A stretch of DNA of 64,000 bases from Coffea arabica. Lineage: Eukaryota > Streptophyta > Magnoliopsida > Gentianales > Rubiaceae. This document shows positions 11,157 through 23,700 of this stretch, piece by piece. The position numbers and the translations under genes are program-made. The DNA lies in assembly GCF_036785885.1 (NCBI RefSeq), contig NC_092324.1, positions 31,609,001 to 31,673,000 of the forward strand, read 5' to 3'. The notes under the pieces were generated by a model. The model saw only the letters and a list, made by a program, of their open reading frames with translations, was not told the origin of the DNA and made no database searches. Numbering within the stretch: position 1 is the stretch's first letter; every line of letters starts with the position of its first letter.

Positions 11157-12330
11157 ATGGCTGCTAACATTCCATATTTTGGTGATAGACTGAACTTTAT
11201 TCCTAGAAGGGGTTATGAGATTCGTGTTTTTCCTATTGATCAATTGGCTATTGCTAAGTGTGGAACTTATTTTGCCTCAGATCATTCAACCGACATATGC
11301 CCCGCATTTCAAGATAACCTAAGCGCTCCAATCGATACTTTTGGAGATTTTTCACTTTAATTTCAAACGTGGTATGACTCTCATTCAAACGGGTATGATA
11401 AAGGATGGTGGGATAACTCCAATTTTAATTATGCGACCGGGCCAATGGATTTTCAACAACAAGAGTCTCAAGAACCGTCATCCATGTCAAGTATGTCTCT
11501 TGAAAAAATAATGAAATTACTAACTGCTAATACATATCGATTTGAACAGGAGACACAAATGTGAAGTGGAGAGATGAAGGATGAAATGCGTCAAGAACCA
11601 TTATTTACATAAGATATGTCTCTTGAGGAAGTGGTATATTATTCTCAACAGTACACACAAAGGACGATTAAAAGGATGAAAGATAGAGAGCGTGAATTGG
11701 CATCTACACTGAGTAAATTGATTTCTCCAATTTATGAAGAATTGCCCTTATAGACCATCATCGACCTTAATTAAGGAAGATGAGAATGTAATTGTCCTGA
11801 CAAGTGACATAAAATTGCAAGAGTTTCAAGAAAACGGATCTAAAGATGCAGTTGAAAAGGAAGTTGAAGTGTAAGAAATGAGACCCCAACATCAAATTGT
11901 TCAAGTGAATGAATCCAGTAAACAATCTCCAACTGCGGTGACATCTCCTCCATTCCTTAATCAATATTCTCCTGACTCTTGTTCTTTAATTCCTATTAGT
12001 GAGATTGACTTTATTATACCAGAAAATTTTGAATTTCATGACAAGGATAAATTAAGAATTGCGATGACGAAATATCTTGAACCAACAAGAACGCGTGATG
12101 GAGGAATGAGTGAAGAATTGAGATTCTTGTTTACTTGTTTGGTGCTATCTACTAGTCCATGGAAGACCGTATCTCGTGTGTTCAATGATTACTCTATTTA
12201 CGAGGGATATCAGGACTACATAGAAGATGAAACACTGAAACGAGTCACACGATCTTATCCTCTGTGAATAAACATTACAATGTCTAGTCAAAGACATTAA
12301 AGAAAGACGCTTATTGGGAGGCAGCACAAT
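11157..12330 (+). pseudogene. Athila-like gag remnant fused to the post-pol boundary
   Basis: An open stretch from 11157 encodes 67 residues ending in a degenerate zinc-knuckle (KCGTYFASDHSTDICP, with Tyr where the second Cys is expected). Further frames show SSMSSMSLEKIMKLL-type text, familiar from the segment after gag in Athila. A later frame, 11878-12267, contains LSTSPWKTVSRVFNDYS and runs into the post-pol motif near 12308. Many stops interrupt it. Protease, reverse transcriptase, RNase H and integrase are absent, so this copy is a gag-only, non-autonomous derivative. Confidence 0.65.
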
Positions 12331-12563
12331 CCATTTTTTTTAGTTGTTTGATAATTTTTTTTATTATTTATCATTTATTATGTGTTTCAATAGGTTTCTC
12401 TTAGACTTTTCATATTTGATGGCTTAATTTTTCGTTGTTGATGATTAGCAGACTTCTTACCATTATGACGTGCCCACGCCTAAAGAAGGCAATTTTTGTC
12501 TGCAGACAGAAGACTCTTCAATAGTTAGACGTGCCCATGCTAGGTGGTCATGCCTAAGGCATG
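12331..12563 (+). repeat. First two hairpin units of the Athila-like 3' array
   Basis: Units begin near 12463 and at 12525. The second has TTAGACGTG and CATGCCTAA arms. The array continues at 15943, after the solo LTR. Confidence 0.7.
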
Positions 12564-15500
12564 TGTAAGGATCTAAAATTTTCATACCTTTCATTTTGGC
12601 TCACTTGCTTGTATATATAATGAATGATAACGGACAGTTGTATCTTATTGCTTCTTTCAATTGATTGCCTAAAGTTTTGTGGCATGAGATATTTATGGCA
12701 GAAAGAGATTTTAGTACAAGAGATTTCAAACCCTAGTTTTGACCAAGAAAAAAAGATTTTGTTTATTTTTGCTCACTTTTAGATGTTTGCAAGCTGTGTT
12801 GTTACCCGATAGTTAGTTACATATTTTCTTTGAATTCATTTACTTGCCTTGAATTCTTAGTTATTTTATTAGTTAAATCATGACTTTGACCTATTTTCTT
12901 ATTTTACTTGGTGCATGTTCCATGTGATACATGTTAAGTCTCATAATGCATAATATTAGTGTGACCGATTATTGAGGTGTGTATCATAAATTCGGAGGAT
13001 TAAAGGGAGTTTTGTGTAAAAAGGAATATTGCGCTATAAGGAGTTAAGAGATAATTAGAGATGAGATAGATATTTTAGTGAATGGAAAACAACTAGATAA
13101 GGATTTGCCATTTGTCAAGAAGCCACCAAGTTTGACCAAGACTAAAGCTTGATCTTTATCCTAAGTAAGCTTCTATTTGACCACAAAAATAACCTCCTTC
13201 ACCACGCTTCTTGGGGTGGACGAAATTTGAGAGGGAAATAGGAGAAAAATACTCCATTTTCAGTCTTGATCTCTTGCTTGAATCATGGAAGAAAAATCAA
13301 GATCAACCCTAATCCACTCCAATCAACCTTGAGATAAGATTGAGGGGAAGCTTTTGGAGAAGTTTTGGAGGAAGAAACCCTTGAGTACTTCTTGTTTGGC
13401 TGTCCATCTAAGTTTGGAGGTAAAGAGGAGAACTTTGTTAAAAATCCTCCCTTATCTTTGAGTTTCTTTAATATATGATGTTATAGAAGCTAACGGAAGG
13501 ATTTGTACGGTGGATTTCATGATTTTCAGGTTGTGTTGTGATTTTTCAGCATTGTTTTGTGGGATTTAAGAGGTAAACTTGATAGTCACCTTATCTTTCC
13601 CACTTGTCTTTATATCTATTTGATGGATGATACTTTATAAGGTAAAAGACATGACATAGCTATCATGGTATTGTTAGGTTTGGTGAAATTTCCAGCCTTG
13701 ATGTGGTTACTTGAAACTCTATATATATATGGAGTTGTGATGGTTCAATGCTATGTATATGCTTGATTAATGAATTGGTGGCCTAGTATGTATATGCTTG
13801 ATTTGAGACTATTTTGTGGTGAGAATGAAGTCTTGAAAATTGCTGAAAATTTGGCAAAATAAAGGGAAGTGCTGCTGAAAATTTTTTCCGCAGGAAACTT
13901 TGAGTAGTTTTGAAAAATCTATTATATCTTGGTATAAAAAAATTCGAATTGAATTCCGTATGTTGCATTTGAAACTAGACTCGTAACTCTTTTAACCGTA
14001 TAAAATTCATGGTTTGGTTTACTTTCGATAAATACCAGAAAAATTTCAAAGTGGGTTGAAAATCCAAAACTGTCCTGTTTTTGCATTGAGTTGAGGCTGA
14101 GATTTGACTAACATATGGGCTGAATTTTATGAAGATGTCTTCTAGAGAGTTGTAGTCTTTTGACTCTATTTTCTAACGGGGTATAAGATTTATGATTTTT
14201 GGACTTACAAAATTCAAGTTATGACTTTTCAAAGAGTGTTACAAAAACTGGAATTTTTCTTATGAAATGACAAAAAACTTGGAAGGGTCTTGGAAACATT
14301 TTTTGGTTTTTAAACCTAACTTTCTCGATTACTTGCACTCCATTTCATACTTGGATCATGGATTTATTATGTTTATATGCTATAGATAAGTTTAAATTAG
14401 TTGGTTTTGTAACTTAGTCTAAGAACCCCTTTTTCCTTATGAGTTGTGGAGTTGATTTGGGTTGTTTTGCCATAAAACTTAGCTTGAAAAATTGGAGGAA
14501 AAAATTGAAGAAAGAACTGGGGACTTGCTGTCCATTTTATTTCTTGAAGGATAAGAGAGTGAAAGTGAACATAAAGGTGTGATTTGTAATTGATTCGGAC
14601 TTCACTTGCTTAGGAATGTTTGAGTTAACCTTGGAGGTGATATGCAAGCTGAATTTTGCCAAAATTATATATATTTTGCAAGCCAAAAGTTATGACCATT
14701 TTAAAACATGATTTTTAGTCACGCATGTCACGTTTTAAACTTAAAAGTTCCGATCGTTTTCTGTCTAGAACAAAAGCAAGCGTGCATGTATTTTACTTAG
14801 TGTTACTAAGCTCATGAAGTCTATTTATATAATTTCTATTCACATGATCTCCTTGTGATATTCACAAGTGAGGGTTGGATATTTGAAAACTCTACTTGAT
14901 TGTATTTTGTATTCAACATTTGATCGCAGATTTTGAATCCGGCCAATGAGTTAGGCCTGAAATTGGTTTTGCTAAACACTAATCCTTCCTTGCATGTGTG
15001 TGCTTTAAATGACTATGTGAAATGTTGTGAATGTTGTCGGAATATTAAATGCTTTCCAATGATTGCTAAATGAATTTTCGATGGACGAGTGTGTATTTTA
15101 TCGCACTCGCCGCAAGTAAAAGTGAATTTTCAATGATTGAATGCTACTTGTGCATGAATGTAAGCCTTTTGGCTGAAATTGGCCCTTGCCCTTCGTTACT
15201 AGTCAACTCAAGCCAGAAACGGACTCGGTCGGACGGCTGGTGAATCTGGGACAATGTTTGGTATACTCGAATATTACCATGAAATTTGGTGGAGAACTGG
15301 CCAGTAAATTCAATGAATGAATGACATGAACACTGAAGGAGTTTTTACTTGCAAATATTTTCTAATGTCAGAGGGATAAGGAAAATGGTTGGCGAATGAA
15401 TGAATAAATGGCTCCAAGTGAGCACGTATCCTTTCAATGAATGAATGATTGATTCTTGAATGACTGCTTATTACTGTGCCAAGTGTGCAAAGTGCTAAAT

Positions 15501-15900
15501 ATAAATGTTTCCGTGTATGCCTGCTTGATTGCTTATTTGGAAATCTCACTGAGCTTTTAACTCATTTCTGGGAACCTTATTGAACTTTTAGCTCATTCCA
15601 TTAATTTGTTTTCCTTACAGGGGTGGAGCCCGGAGCAAGTGAACGTGAACTAGTGTATATAATCTCTTGTACTTGTATTTTTGTAGATGAGATGTATTTG
15701 GAATCTTTAGAATGTAATCTTATGTTTTACTTTTGGATTGTAAATTAAGTTTGAATTGTTGGTTGGAAATGAAATTTTTATGTTAATTTCGAGGCCTGAA
15801 AAGCTATTTCAAGAATATTAGTAAGTGAGTTCTAACAAGAGTTGGACTGGTGGTCCCTCAAACCCTTGGGTATGCCCTAGGGGGAGGTGGGGTCGTCACA
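12564..15900 (+). mobile_element. Solo LTR of a Tekay-like element (3,337 bp)
   Basis: It starts TGTAAGGATC and ends GGGGTCGTCACA, parallel to the full Tekay LTR ends. The flanking 5-mers are GCATG (12559-12563) and CCATG (15901-15905), a target duplication with one mismatch. The acceptor-like word TTTTCCTTACAG and a preceding TTAGCTCA word also occur in the Tekay LTR. Taking out the LTR and one 5-mer puts the flanking hairpin units 76 bp apart, matching the 75-bp period and supporting these boundaries. It holds no convincing ORF. Confidence 0.8.
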
Positions 15901-16854
15901 CCATGAAAATTTTCATCGCTTCGATAGAAGACTCAGCATTAGTTAGGCGTGCCCACATCATGTGGTCATGATTAAGGAACTTAATTTTCGAGGGTTAGTC
16001 AGAAGATTCGAGGGCAGTTAGGCATGACCACGTCTAACGCAGCGGTTCAAAAAAAAATCCAATGGTGCCCTATTCTTTCTCTCTCTCTCTTTTTCTTTCT
16101 CTTCTCCCTCCCTTTTTCTTCCTTTCCTGCTACCGCTGCTATCTATCCCTCTCTCCGCAGATGTACGCGACTGCCAATCACCGCTCGCATGCCATCGCCG
16201 CTGCTTGTGCCGTTTTTGCTCGTCACCATCACTATCACACCATGATGCTGCCGCCGGTAGCCACCACCCATGACCATTTCCATTTTCACTATTTGTTGGC
16301 ACCTCCGATTTTGGTTTGGGGGCAGTGAAGTTCCACCATATTGGCTTCACACCACCATTCCCACCTATGCCATAACTGGTCAAGACCCTCCATTATGTGC
16401 TTAGGGAAGTTTCGTTGCTCCTTTTGTTTCATATTCTATTCTTTATTTCTTACATTGGGGACAATGTAAGAATGTAAGATTTAGGTGTAGGAGGAGTAGT
16501 ATATTGATAATATATTGGAAAAGTGCAAGTGTAGGCATTTTTGTTGGAATTTTTTGTTTGACTTTGTCAAATTTTATCCAATTTTTGCCTACCTTTGTGC
16601 ATATTTGTGATTGTTTCTGATAAATGATGGTTAGATGTCTCAAATTTTTTTATTACTAAGATTTTACACTCTAAGGTGTTAAGTATGACATAGTTAAGTT
16701 TTACGGTATCTCTTTGGTGAATATTTGAAATTACGTGACTTTTGTACTTTTTGGTTAACTTCTTTAAGTATTGTAAATATTTGTCTAGCATTTTTTTTTT
16801 ATGCAAATTGGTTCAACTATTAATCTTAGTTCTCCATATTTAAGAAATGAAGCG
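15901..16854 (+). other. Athila-like 3' region between the solo LTR and the Tekay element
   Basis: It holds hairpin units at 15943 and 16018, a pyrimidine-rich tract (16070-16160), a GC-richer block (16160-16330) and a stem-loop (16449-16470). The frames at 16018-16383 translate low-complexity sequence and are probably not genes. The same order of modules is seen at 61640-62400. Confidence 0.65.
16449..16470 (+). other. Perfect stem-loop with GGGA tetraloop
   Basis: Nine-bp arms CTTACATTG and CAATGTAAG enclose GGGA, a GNRA-class loop in RNA. It lies in the 3' non-coding region of the first Athila-like element. Confidence 0.7.
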
Positions 16855-19608
16855 TGTGAGAACCCGTAATTTTCATTTTCTAGGTTTTAGAATTTTCATG
16901 GCTTGTTTTCTGCATTTTCGTGATTAGAAAATTTTCTAGGTCATTTTAAGGAGCAGATATAATTTTTAGATGATTTTTCTAGTATCGAATGGATTTTGAG
17001 GAATTAAGAGCGTATACCGGACGTGGGACCCACTGGTGCGAAAAGTTCGAAAAAATTCGGCCAACTAGATTAAGTTTTGAATACTGGAATTAATTTACCG
17101 GGTGTTAAGAGATAAGTGGAGGGTGCAATTTGGATTGATATGAGAGAGACAAGTTAGGTAGAGAGTTAATAAAGGTGACAAGTGTCACCATTTGATTGGG
17201 CTTACCTTAAGACCTTTCTTACCATTGACTTAAATAATCAAAAATGACCCAAAAATTCTCAAAAAAAATCCTCCTTGGAGCTGGCCCTCTCTTGCTCTCT
17301 TTCTCTCTCTCTTACTCCAAGCACAAGGAAGAAAACACTTCAATCTTGTTCCAAATCATCAAAACTAACCATCCAACCTTGAAATTACTCCATAAAATCT
17401 CTTCAATTAGAGTTAGTGAGTGGATTTGTGGAGTTGTTTGGAAAGTTAAGGTGGTCCATAGCTCTCTCTCTCTTGTTCTTAAGGTAAGTTGTGAAGAACC
17501 ACCCTCCTCCTTTAATTGATGCTTAAATCATGCTTAGTGGTAGTATAAGATGCAAGTTTATGGATTAATTCTTGATTTGTGGTTGAAATGATAAAGTTTT
17601 ATTATTTTTGGGGATTTTTCTGTTTTAATATAAGCATGATTGTGTGGCTATCTATGATGATTGGAAATGATCTATAATGACTTAAGGAGGTGAGAAAAGT
17701 GATTAATTGCAACCAATTCCTGTTTTGGAAGAAAATTGAAAAACCTAGGGTTCTTAAGGGAGCATTCTGTCCGAATTTTTAGGTCCTAGATAGAGGCCGA
17801 ATTGGCCTTAGCTCAAAACATGAAAGTTGTAGGGAATGACATTTTAGAGGTGCCTACAAATTTCAGGTCAATCGGAGTAGTGTAGAATGAGATAAGTCGA
17901 AATTACTATTGCTGTTCTGGTTTTACCCGAAATTGAGAACTGCGCCTGTAATTGGTTGTTTTGGCTGGAATTGCTTCCGAATTGGTTGTTGAGGCCTTCT
18001 GATGAAATTTATCCCTGTTTCTTAGCTTTCAGCTGGTTTTGGAATTTCTGGATTTGGACTTGAAGAGCCTGAGTTATGATGTTTCCGCTAGAATGCGTTT
18101 TGGTGAATCTGTTTTACGTTTTTGATGTAGTATCTTGCATTTTTGACCTGTTTGCACTCAAAACTGGGTTGAGTGACCTTCTGTGATGTTGTATCCCTAT
18201 CTTTTAGCTTCGAGATGGTGGGTCTTGCACCCTCATCCGATAAGCGTAGTGAAATTTATGCCATTACCGTAAAATGAGGATAAAAACTATTTTTTTTCAA
18301 GGCCAAAGCTAGTTACATTTCCGAAATTTCTGGTTTCCTTTAATGTTTGTATATGCTTATGGAACCCTATTGGGGTCATGTTTGGCCTTGGTTTATGACT
18401 CGTTATCGAGTCTCATTGTATTTGTTTGCATGTTTTTAGGGCGTGACGGTGGTGCACAACGTTCTTTTGACGGAAGTGCATGAAACCACATTTGCTAGCG
18501 TGGTGAGTATACTACTCACTTGTGTGTTAATATATGACTTTGCTACTTGAACTTGGTGCTTTGAATGTTAATTGCTTGAAGTGAAAGTGTACTTTATCAC
18601 TCTCACTTATTGTTTCGCATGTTATTGAAAAGTTATTGGAATGTTATATGAAATGTTATATGAAATGAAATACATGACTTGGTGTCGTTTGGACGAGTCT
18701 CCAACGACTACAAATGTTATCAATGAGCTCAACCCCATTGGTAATTAATTGAATCGAGCCGGCGAGGGCTTGGTCGTGCCAATTAATGTGCCTTGGGGCA
18801 ATGTTACATGGAATCTTGTAGTATTATAGACTCTCGATTCCGGTTTACTCGAGTAATACCATAATGCACGTTTTTGGATTTCGGGTCCGGTTGGAGAATG
18901 TTAGGTGGAAGGAATGGAAGTAAAGTGGAGTCTACGGTTGGTTATTGTTGAACATTGACGGAGAGTCAATGACGTTCGATCAAGAAATGCAAACGAGGAA
19001 AAGGGCTCTTGAGAGCCATCTGTATCCTTTTATCACCACGGTTGACGTGTGCCTTTGCTTTTTTTTTTTTGTATTGATTGAAAGCTTGATGCTTATATGC
19101 ACTTGATTGTGTAAGTGATAGTATATCACTGGGCAATTAGCTCACACCGTTCCTTTTGTTTTCCTTACAGGAATATGACTCTTTTTGGAATGAATCTTGA
19201 TAGATGGTTGCCGAATGAACTAGATGTATATTTTTTTTGTATTGTATATGAAGTGAAACCCTAAATGTATCTTTAGGGCCGTTTTCACTTTCAATTTGGC
19301 AAACCATGTATATATTCACTTTTAACAACTTTTGTATGCTACTTTGGGTTGTAATTGATCAAGTTCCATATGTGAACGCTTACTTGCTATTTGGTTGGGT
19401 TCTGACGGGTTGGTTACTATTCATGACCGACTCCGGATTTCATTTTTTTTTATTTTAGGTTGTTTTGCCCTTTTGCCTTGTTTACGCGCATTTTTAAGTT
19501 CCGGAACGCAATAGATCGCTCTATACTGCACCGTTAGTCCTGGCGAGAGTTGGGTAGGCAGTCCGCTAACCTCTTTGGTTCGCCTTAGGGGAAGGTGGGG
19601 CTGTCACA
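16855..19608 (+). repeat. 5' LTR of the Tekay element
   Basis: It contains a splice-donor-like AAG/GTAAGTT at 17481-17490 and an acceptor-like TTTTCCTTACAG ending at 19170. The 91-codon frame at 17244-17519 lies in the LTR, recurs in the 3' LTR and resembles no known protein. Confidence 0.95.
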
Positions 19609-19610
19609 GG

Positions 19611-19623
19611 TGGTATCAGAGCC
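19611..19623 (+). other. Primer-binding site, tRNA-Met type (first copy)
   Basis: TGGTATCAGAGCC begins 2 bp after the 5' LTR end. A second copy with the same left flank is at 19781-19793. Confidence 0.9.
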
Positions 19624-19780
19624 ATATGCCGACAGTTGGGAGTTTACGTCATTCGTCTGGAAAAGCCCCGAGCCTCTCGTTCGTGAAGAGTCACGAAGCG
19701 AAACTCTCCGTAGGGGATACCCGCGTGCGGGTGACAAGCTGATAGGTACCCCGTGATGTGACCCTGAGAACTGTCACAGG

Positions 19781-19793
19781 TGGTATCAGAGCC
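19781..19793 (+). repeat. Second primer-site copy, 170 bp downstream
   Basis: The terminal LTR word CTGTCACA plus GG and TGGTATCAGAGCC (19601-19623) is repeated exactly at 19771-19793. Only the first copy sits at the LTR junction. Confidence 0.85.
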
Positions 19794-19896
19794 TAGGTTT
19801 GAATTTGCCTGGGTGTTAGAGGAATGCTTGATTTGAGGGTTCTTTGTTTATGGCCTTTAAACTTATATTTATGGTTAATTGTTCTTTTGGTGTAGG

Positions 19897-20418
19897 ATGG
19901 CCGGACAGGGTGAACCTAGCGATAGTCCTCCAGGCGAGAGACCACGCGGAGCATTCCCAGTGATTCCGTACCAGATACGACCAGGAGGGGCCGTCGTGCG
20001 CTGGAGCCCGTCTAACCGTCTCCGACGGTGTGAGTGTAAACATAAGTATGCCTATCCGAACGCTCTGGTGTTTGCTCTGGACAAGGAGCGTAAGGAGTTG
20101 GCCGGAGAGAATGCTCGACTTGAGGCCGAAGTGGCCCAACTTAGGGCGGCTAATGAGAGGCAGGCCGAGCGCGTTGAGGGCCTGAAGTACGACGTACTTG
20201 ATGCAAAGGATAGGGTTGATGACCTCTGCGCTCAGCTGAAGGAGGTCCAAGAGCGCGAGAGTAAGCGAGCTCGCAAGGTGAAGGTTCGAGCTGCATCGAT
20301 CCTGAATCTTTGCGCTGACGTAGTTGAGGGCGTGAGTGACGAGGACTCTTGCGCGGGTCCTGAGGCTGGGTCTGGATCCACTCCGTCGGGTGGGTCTCAT
20401 AGCTCGTCATCGGTCTAG
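19897..20418 (+). CDS. Extra coiled-coil ORF upstream of gag (173 aa)
   Basis: An intact frame between primer site and gag-pol, starting at the first true ATG (19897) just after an acceptor-like GGTGTAG. It has a Pro/Gly-rich start, a basic Cys pair (RRCECKHKY, about residues 42-50), and a strongly predicted coiled coil at about residues 60-135, with Leu/Val/Ala in heptad positions and many Glu/Arg. A Ser/Gly-rich tail ends in SSSSV. I do not recognise a family. It could be an accessory structural protein or an RNA-binding partner of Gag. It has no stop while gag-pol has four, but at that density only about 0.5 would be expected in 173 codons, so this does not prove selection. Confidence 0.6.
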   Translation: MAGQGEPSDSPPGERPRGAFPVIPYQIRPGGAVVRWSPSNRLRRCECKHKYAYPNALVFALDKERKELAGENARLEAEVAQLRAANERQAERVEGLKYDVLDAKDRVDDLCAQLKEVQERESKRARKVKVRAASILNLCADVVEGVSDEDSCAGPEAGSGSTPSGGSHSSSSV

Positions 20419-20724
20419 GTTATGACTCCTAGAGTTGTTTTGGATAGTTTTGGCTTTGTATATAGGGCGGATTGGGAGAAGAGCCTTAGCTAATCATTTT
20501 GTACGGCTATATTAGCTACGTGTATATTTCTTTTGATGAGGCCATTCCCTTGGGGATTGTCCATGCTTGTACTTGACTTGACTGAACTTGACTTGACTGA
20601 TTGTATATATGTGTGTTGTTTGCCTTGTTTGGAATGTATATCTTTGTTTGGAAAAGCTTTGGGTTTTACTTACATGCAATGTTTTATATTGGTTTAGTAC
20701 CATTGCCTAGACCAAGTAAAGTTT

Positions 20725-23700
20725 ATGGAAGGAACACGTAGTGGCCGGGGACGTGGGCGCGGAAATAGACAACCCACACCGGATAGGGGTACTGGGGAAA
20801 TCTCTACTGGACCTAACCCTGACCCCAATGTGCAAATCGATGCCGCCATGCAGCAAATGACTAACCTACTAGCACAAATGGTGCAGCAACAAAGCCAGAA
20901 TACAAACCCTAATCCTGGAAACCCCGGAAACCCTGGTAACCACATCGAGAGCGAAGATAGAGCTCTCGAACGTTTTCAAAAGTTTGCTCCACCCAAGTTT
21001 ATTGGGGGGCCAGATCCGGATGTTGCCGAGCGATGGCTTTAGAAAATGGTTGATATTTTTGCGGCTTTGCATTATACCGATGAACGGCAGGTGACTTTTG
21101 CCGTATTTCAATTAGAAGGGGTGGCCCGTTCCTGGTGGAACATCATAAGACAAAAATGGGAACGGGAACAAACGCCCAGGACTTGGGTGAATTTTATCCG
21201 GGAATTTAATGCAAAATTCTTCCCTCCTCTAGTTCAGGAGAGGAAGGAAGACGAGTTCATCCGACTCCGCCAAGGAATTCAATCGGTGGCGGAATACGAG
21301 AGCCAGTTTACCCGTTTGTCCAAATTTACGCCTGAGCTGATCATGACAGAGCAACGGCGAATCAGGCGTTTCATCCAGGGCTTGAACGTCGAAATCCAAA
21401 AGGACCTCGCAGTGGCTCAGATCAATGTTTTTAGCGAGGTCGTAGAAAAGGCCCAAAGGGTAGAGAGTGCTCGATTGCAGGTCCGGAACTTCCAGGCGAA
21501 AAAGCGAGGCTTTCCTGGAAGCAGCTCCGGACAAGGGGACAAAGGTACTCCCTCCAAGTTTGGACGCGGAGCTGGAGGTGGACGACAGTCAGGTTCCGGT
21601 AGAGGGGCTCAGTCTAGGGGCGGCCCAGCCGGGAGAGGCCAAGGTGGAAACTTCCAGAAGGGCTCAGGTTCGGCGTCTCGTGGACCTTGCGGGTACTGCG
21701 GAAAGCCGAATCACTATGAAGACAATTGCTGGAAGAAAGGAGGCAAATGTCTGCGTTGTGGAAGTGCAGACCACAAGCTTGCTACCTGCCCACTTATGAC
21801 GCAAGAAGGAAGGGGAACTCAAACCACGTCAAAGACCAACACGGGACCGAATAAGGGGAATGAGGCGAAATCTAAAGTGCCAGCTCGAGTCTATTCCTTA
21901 GAACCTCGACAGGTCCCAGATTCCTCAGAGGTCGTAGAAGGTACGATCCCTATTTTCCACCGTTTTGCCAAAGTTTTAATTGATCCTGGTGCCACCCATT
22001 CCTTTGTTAACCCTGATTTCATGTGTGGCATCGATATAAAACCTGCTAGTTTACCATACGACCTAGAAGTTAGTACACCTACGGGGAATCAACGGTTGGT
22101 TACTAGTATGGTTTATAGGGATTGTGAAGTGTGGGTAGGAGAGAAAAGATTGTTAGGGGACTTGATAAGTTTGGTCATTAAGGGGTATGATGTGATATTG
22201 GGCATTGACTGGCTAGCCAAGTACAATGCCCAACTGGATTGTAAAACGAAAGTGGTGGAATTCCGTATCCCTGGTGAGGCAACCATAAGGTTGGATATAA
22301 GGGGTAGGTTAGCCTCATCTGCTTTGATTTCGGGCATTCGGGCTAGGAAATTGCTAAGTAGAGGGGCGCAAGGATTTTTGGCCTTTTTGATTAACACCCT
22401 CACAGATAAGCTGAAAGTGGAGGATATGGCCGTAGTGAAGGAATTTCCGGACGTATTTCCTGATGAATTAGTAGCCTTACCTCCGGAAAGAGAAATTGAA
22501 TTCAAAATAGACCTGCTACCGGGATCCTCACCCATCTCAAAAACACCATACCGAATGGCTCCTGCCGAGCTCAAGGAGCTAAAGTTGCAATTACAGGACC
22601 TTCTGGAGCGGGGATTCATTCAAGAGAGTGGGTCTCCTTGGGGAGCTCCTGTACTGTTTGTGAAGAAAAAAGATGGTGGTTTGAGGATGTGTATTGATTA
22701 TCGGGGCCTGAATAATATTACAATTAAAAATAAGTATCCACTGCCCCATATCGATGAACTCTTTGATCAGTTGCAAGGAGCGGTGGTCTTCTCGAAACTG
22801 GACCTCCGCCAAGGGTACTACCAGTTACTAATCAGGAAGGAGGATATTCCGAAGACCGCCTTCAACTCGAGATATGGGCATTACGAGTTCGCAGTGATGC
22901 CCTTTGGACTAACCAATGCTCCTACAGCCTTCATGGACCTAATGCATAGGATTTTTAAGCCCTACCTGGATCGCTTAGTAGTGGTATTCATTGATGACAT
23001 CCTGGTCTATTCCAAGACCCGTGAAGAGCATGAGCAACACTTCAAAACTGTCTTGTAAACCCTGAGAGACCATCAACTGTATGCCAAGTTTAGCAAGTGC
23101 GAATTTTGGTTGGAGAAAATCGCTTTTCTGGGGCACGTAATTTCTCAAGAGGGTATTTCAGTTGACCCGGCGAAAGTAGAGGCTGTGACTAATTGGAAGA
23201 GACCAGAAACTCCCACAGAGGTCCGCAGCTTTCTAGGACTGGCTAGATATTACCGGCGTTTTATCAAGGACTTCTCCAAACTAGCCGGTCCTCTAACCGA
23301 TTTGACGAAGAAACATGGTCGGTTCTTATGGAACGCCCGAAGTGAGACAAGTTTTCAAGAATTAAAGAAAAGATTGACCATGGCTCCAGTTCTAGTCTTA
23401 CCAAACGGGGTGGACGGTTATGCTGTGTACACTGATGCATCACGAGAAGGCCTGGGTTGTGTATTAATGCAAAACCGAAATGTGATCTCTTTTGTCTCGA
23501 GAAAGTTAAAACCCCACGAGCAAAATTACCCGACCCACAATTTGGAGCTAGCTGCAGTCGTTTTTGCTCTGAAGAAGTGGAGGCACTATTTATATGGAGT
23601 AACTTTCGAGGTTTACTCCGATCATAAAAGTTTGAGGTATCTTTTCTCACAGAAGGAATTAAACATGAGGCAGCGACGGCGGATGGAATTTCTGGAGGAT

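Noticed and set aside
16018..16383. Overlapping ORFs on both strands
   Set aside because: They translate a pyrimidine tract and GC-rich block of the Athila-like 3' region; similar frames at 61965-62420 and 63252-63860 have the same origin.
21982..22002. DPG instead of DSG in the Tekay protease as a catalytic lesion
   Set aside because: DPG-type active sites are, as I recall, common in this lineage, so it is not counted as damage.
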